Made by a program: the position numbers and the translations under genes
Shown here: positions 5,758-7,251 of the stretch, one piece after another
Layout: the number at the start of each line of letters is the position of its first letter
Position numbering within the stretch: the first letter of the stretch is position 1
From: Actinomycetota bacterium
GTDB taxonomy: Bacteria; Actinomycetota; CADDZG01; WHSQ01
Direction of reading: 5' to 3'
Assembly: GCA_013695055.1 (NCBI GenBank)
Contig: JACDBF010000359.1
Location: 1-7,251 of the forward strand
Length of the DNA stretch: 7,251 nt
Notes under the pieces: model-generated
Seen by the model: only the letters and a program-made list of their open reading frames with translations
Databases searched by the model: none
Told to the model about the DNA's origin: nothing

Positions 5758-6820
5758 CGAGAATCTCGCTCATTGCTCTCAGGAAGGCGGTGGTCTCCTC
5801 CGGCAGCCCGGCGGTCACTCGCAAGCAATTGCGCATCCCCTCATGATCTGAGTAATTGCGTACGAGCACTCCTTTGCTCAACAAGCCTTCCCATACTCCT
5901 GGGGCATCGTCGATCTGGAACAAGACGAAATTGGCTCGCGAAGGAAAAGTCTTCACGCCCATCGCCTGAAGCTCGACTGAGATCCGCTCGCGTTCCGCCA
6001 CGATGCGCTCTACGCTCGAAAGGATCGCTTCTGAATGGCGGAGCGCGACGAGAGCCGCCGTCTGCGTCAGAGCGGACAGATGATAGGGAAGGCGAACGCG
6101 CGTCAACGCTCGAATCAGCAAGGGGTCGCCGAGGAGGTAGCCGATGCGCGCGCCGGCAAGGCTCCATGCCTTCGAGAACGTCTTGACGATGATCAAATTG
6201 GAGTGCTCGCTCAAGAGCGCCCTCACGCTGTCGTCCCTGGGAGCGAATTCCGCGTATGCCTCGTCCACGACGACGATCCCCGGCGCTTCCTCCAGCAGCG
6301 CGCGCACCGTGTCGAGCGGCTCGGTTCCGCCCGAGGGGTTATTGGGCGAGCACAGCATCACTATCTCGGGCCGGCGTTCGGCAACGATTCCTGCGGCGGT
6401 GTCGAGATCTATACGCCAGCTTTCCGCGCGCGTCGCGTTCATCACGCCGGTCCCGGCGATCTTCGGAATGAGAGTGTGCAGGGCATAGGTCGGCTCGAAC
6501 ACGAGAACCGTACGGCCGGGGCCTCCGAAGGCCAGGAACAGGTGCATGAGCACTTCGTTGGACCCGTTGGCGATCCACAGCCCTTCGGGTGACCATTCGG
6601 CATGGGCGGCCAGCGCTTCGAACAGCCCGGTGGCGTCGCGATCGGGGTAGCGGTTCAGCGCCACCGACCCGAGCTCCATCAAGAGCTCCGCAACGAGGGC
6701 CGGCGGGGGCGGATACGGCGATTCATTCGTGTTCATGCGATGAGCGGCGACAAGTTGAGGAGAGAGGTACGGCGCCACCCCCGCGAGGTCGGGGCGCACT
6801 TCGAGGGCCGGGCGCGGCAC
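5750..6820 (-). CDS. hisC: Histidinol-phosphate aminotransferase
   Basis: HisC is a fold-type I PLP aminotransferase that converts imidazole acetol phosphate to histidinol phosphate with glutamate as donor. At 356 residues it has the usual length. Signatures: MNTNESPYPPP (29-39), NRYPD (56-60), ANGSNEVL (84-91), CSPNNPSG (157-164, the Asn that contacts PLP), VVVDEAYAEF (183-192, Asp-186 pairs with the PLP nitrogen), TFSKAWSLAGARIGY (214-228; Lys-217 forms the Schiff base, Arg-225 binds phosphate) and LRVTAG (333-338; Arg-334 binds the substrate carboxylate). The GTG start (6820-6818) follows the hisD stop by 2 nt. In-frame GTG codons at residues 8 and 15 are possible later starts. The stop overlaps hisB by 8 nt. 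Phenylalanine or tyrosine aminotransferases of the same family are the alternative, but position in the operon settles the role. Confidence 0.96.
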   Translation of the reverse strand: MPRPALEVRPDLAGVAPYLSPQLVAAHRMNTNESPYPPPPALVAELLMELGSVALNRYPDRDATGLFEALAAHAEWSPEGLWIANGSNEVLMHLFLAFGGPGRTVLVFEPTYALHTLIPKIAGTGVMNATRAESWRIDLDTAAGIVAERRPEIVMLCSPNNPSGGTEPLDTVRALLEEAPGIVVVDEAYAEFAPRDDSVRALLSEHSNLIIVKTFSKAWSLAGARIGYLLGDPLLIRALTRVRLPYHLSALTQTAALVALRHSEAILSSVERIVAERERISVELQAMGVKTFPSRANFVLFQIDDAPGVWEGLLSKGVLVRNYSDHEGMRNCLRVTAGLPEETTAFLRAMSEILDD

Positions 6821-6822
6821 TA

Positions 6823-7251
6823 TCAGAGTCCGGCCGCGCCGGCGCGGTCCAAACGCATCCTCACGGCCCGGGCGTGACCGGGCAGACCTTCGGCCTCCGC
6901 GAGCGCGTCGATGTGCGGCGCGTAGCGGGCGAGCGCGCTCTCGCTCAGGCGCGCGACGTAGATGCGGGTGAGGAAATCGCCGACGCCGAGCCCCGATGCC
7001 CAGCGAGCGCTGCCGCCGGTGGGGAGAACGTGATTCGTGCCGGCCACGTAATCCCCGGCCGGCACCGGCGAGTATGGGCCCACGAACACCGCGCCCGCCT
7101 TGTGGACGCGCTCGAGAGAAGCCTCCGCGCCGTCGAAGTCGAGCTGCAGATGCTCCGGGGCGAACGCATTGGCGGTGTCGAGCGCGTGGGTCAGGTCCCG
7201 CACGAGCACGGCCGCCCCGCCTTCGATGAGCGCGTTCTCGAGATCATCGGG
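6823..7251 (-). CDS. hisD: Histidinol dehydrogenase, C-terminal 142 residues (gene runs off the window)
   Basis: HisD is the zinc enzyme that oxidises L-histidinol twice with NAD to give histidine, the final two steps. The frame is open from the window edge; an internal GTG at 7209 is not the start. The fragment covers roughly the last third of a protein normally about 430 residues long. Recognisable pieces, numbered within the fragment, are NAFAPEHLQL (28-37; Glu-33 and His-34 match the catalytic pair Glu-326/His-327 of E. coli), VGPYSPVPAGDYVAGTNH (57-74; Asp-67 matches zinc ligand Asp-360), LPTGGSARWASGLGVGDF (76-93) and AEAEGLPGHARAVR (118-131; His-126 matches zinc ligand His-419). It ends with TGA 2 nt before hisC and is the most upstream gene seen in the operon. 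Confidence 0.96.
   Translation of the reverse strand, partial: PDDLENALIEGGAAVLVRDLTHALDTANAFAPEHLQLDFDGAEASLERVHKAGAVFVGPYSPVPAGDYVAGTNHVLPTGGSARWASGLGVGDFLTRIYVARLSESALARYAPHIDALAEAEGLPGHARAVRMRLDRAGAAGL

Noticed and set aside
1..7251. A search by eye for a novel system: CRISPR-like repeats, tandem repeats, mobile element ends, structured RNA leaders or attenuators.
   Set aside because: Coding sequence fills the window with gaps of at most 4 nt, I saw no regularly spaced repeats or insertion boundaries, and the operon leader where an attenuator or T-box could sit lies outside the window.

Overview
The window is one GC-rich, tightly packed biosynthetic operon on the minus strand. It is read from high to low coordinates: hisD (3' part only), hisC, hisB, hisH, hisA, hisF, an M24-family peptidase, hisI and trpE. 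A fragment of an unrelated plus-strand gene meets it tail-to-tail at the left edge. High GC, frequent GTG starts (hisC, hisH, hisA, hisF, trpE) and the linkage of hisI to trpE all point to an actinobacterial lineage; Mycobacterium and Streptomyces carry a comparable his-to-trpE layout. The HisA looks like an ordinary HisA rather than the dual-function PriA of those genera, so a deep-branching or uncultured actinobacterial group is my best guess. This placement is inference.

Layout: 7251-6823 is the C-terminal third of histidinol dehydrogenase. 6820-5750 is histidinol-phosphate aminotransferase. 5757-5170 is imidazoleglycerol-phosphate dehydratase. 5173-4604 and 3857-3081 are the two subunits (HisH glutaminase, HisF cyclase) of imidazole glycerol phosphate synthase, with the ProFAR isomerase HisA (4607-3861) between them. 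3084-1942 is a 380-residue pita-bread peptidase with no known role in histidine synthesis. 1937-1608 is stand-alone PRA cyclohydrolase (HisI, no HisE fusion). 1611-79 is anthranilate synthase component I. Every junction from hisD to trpE is an overlap of 4 or 8 nt or a gap of 2-4 nt, so there is no room for internal promoters or terminators between genes, and the set is almost certainly one transcript with translational coupling.

Together the genes supply most of the histidine pathway: HisI (step 3), HisA (4), HisH/HisF (5), HisB (6), HisC (7) and HisD (last two oxidations). hisG, hisE and histidinol-phosphate phosphatase are not in the window. TrpE begins the chorismate branch to tryptophan, but no trpG or other trp gene is present. 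The likely link is PRPP, which feeds both pathways, and hisI-trpE co-transcription.

No stretch longer than about 100 bases lacks a gene. I see no mobile element, CRISPR array, tRNA or rRNA. Most of the window is conventional metabolism. The items worth a second look are the in-operon M24 peptidase with its variant metal-site spacing, a Gln in the HisH oxyanion strand, the HisA (non-PriA) signature, and a hairpin sitting on the trpE stop codon where the convergent genes overlap.
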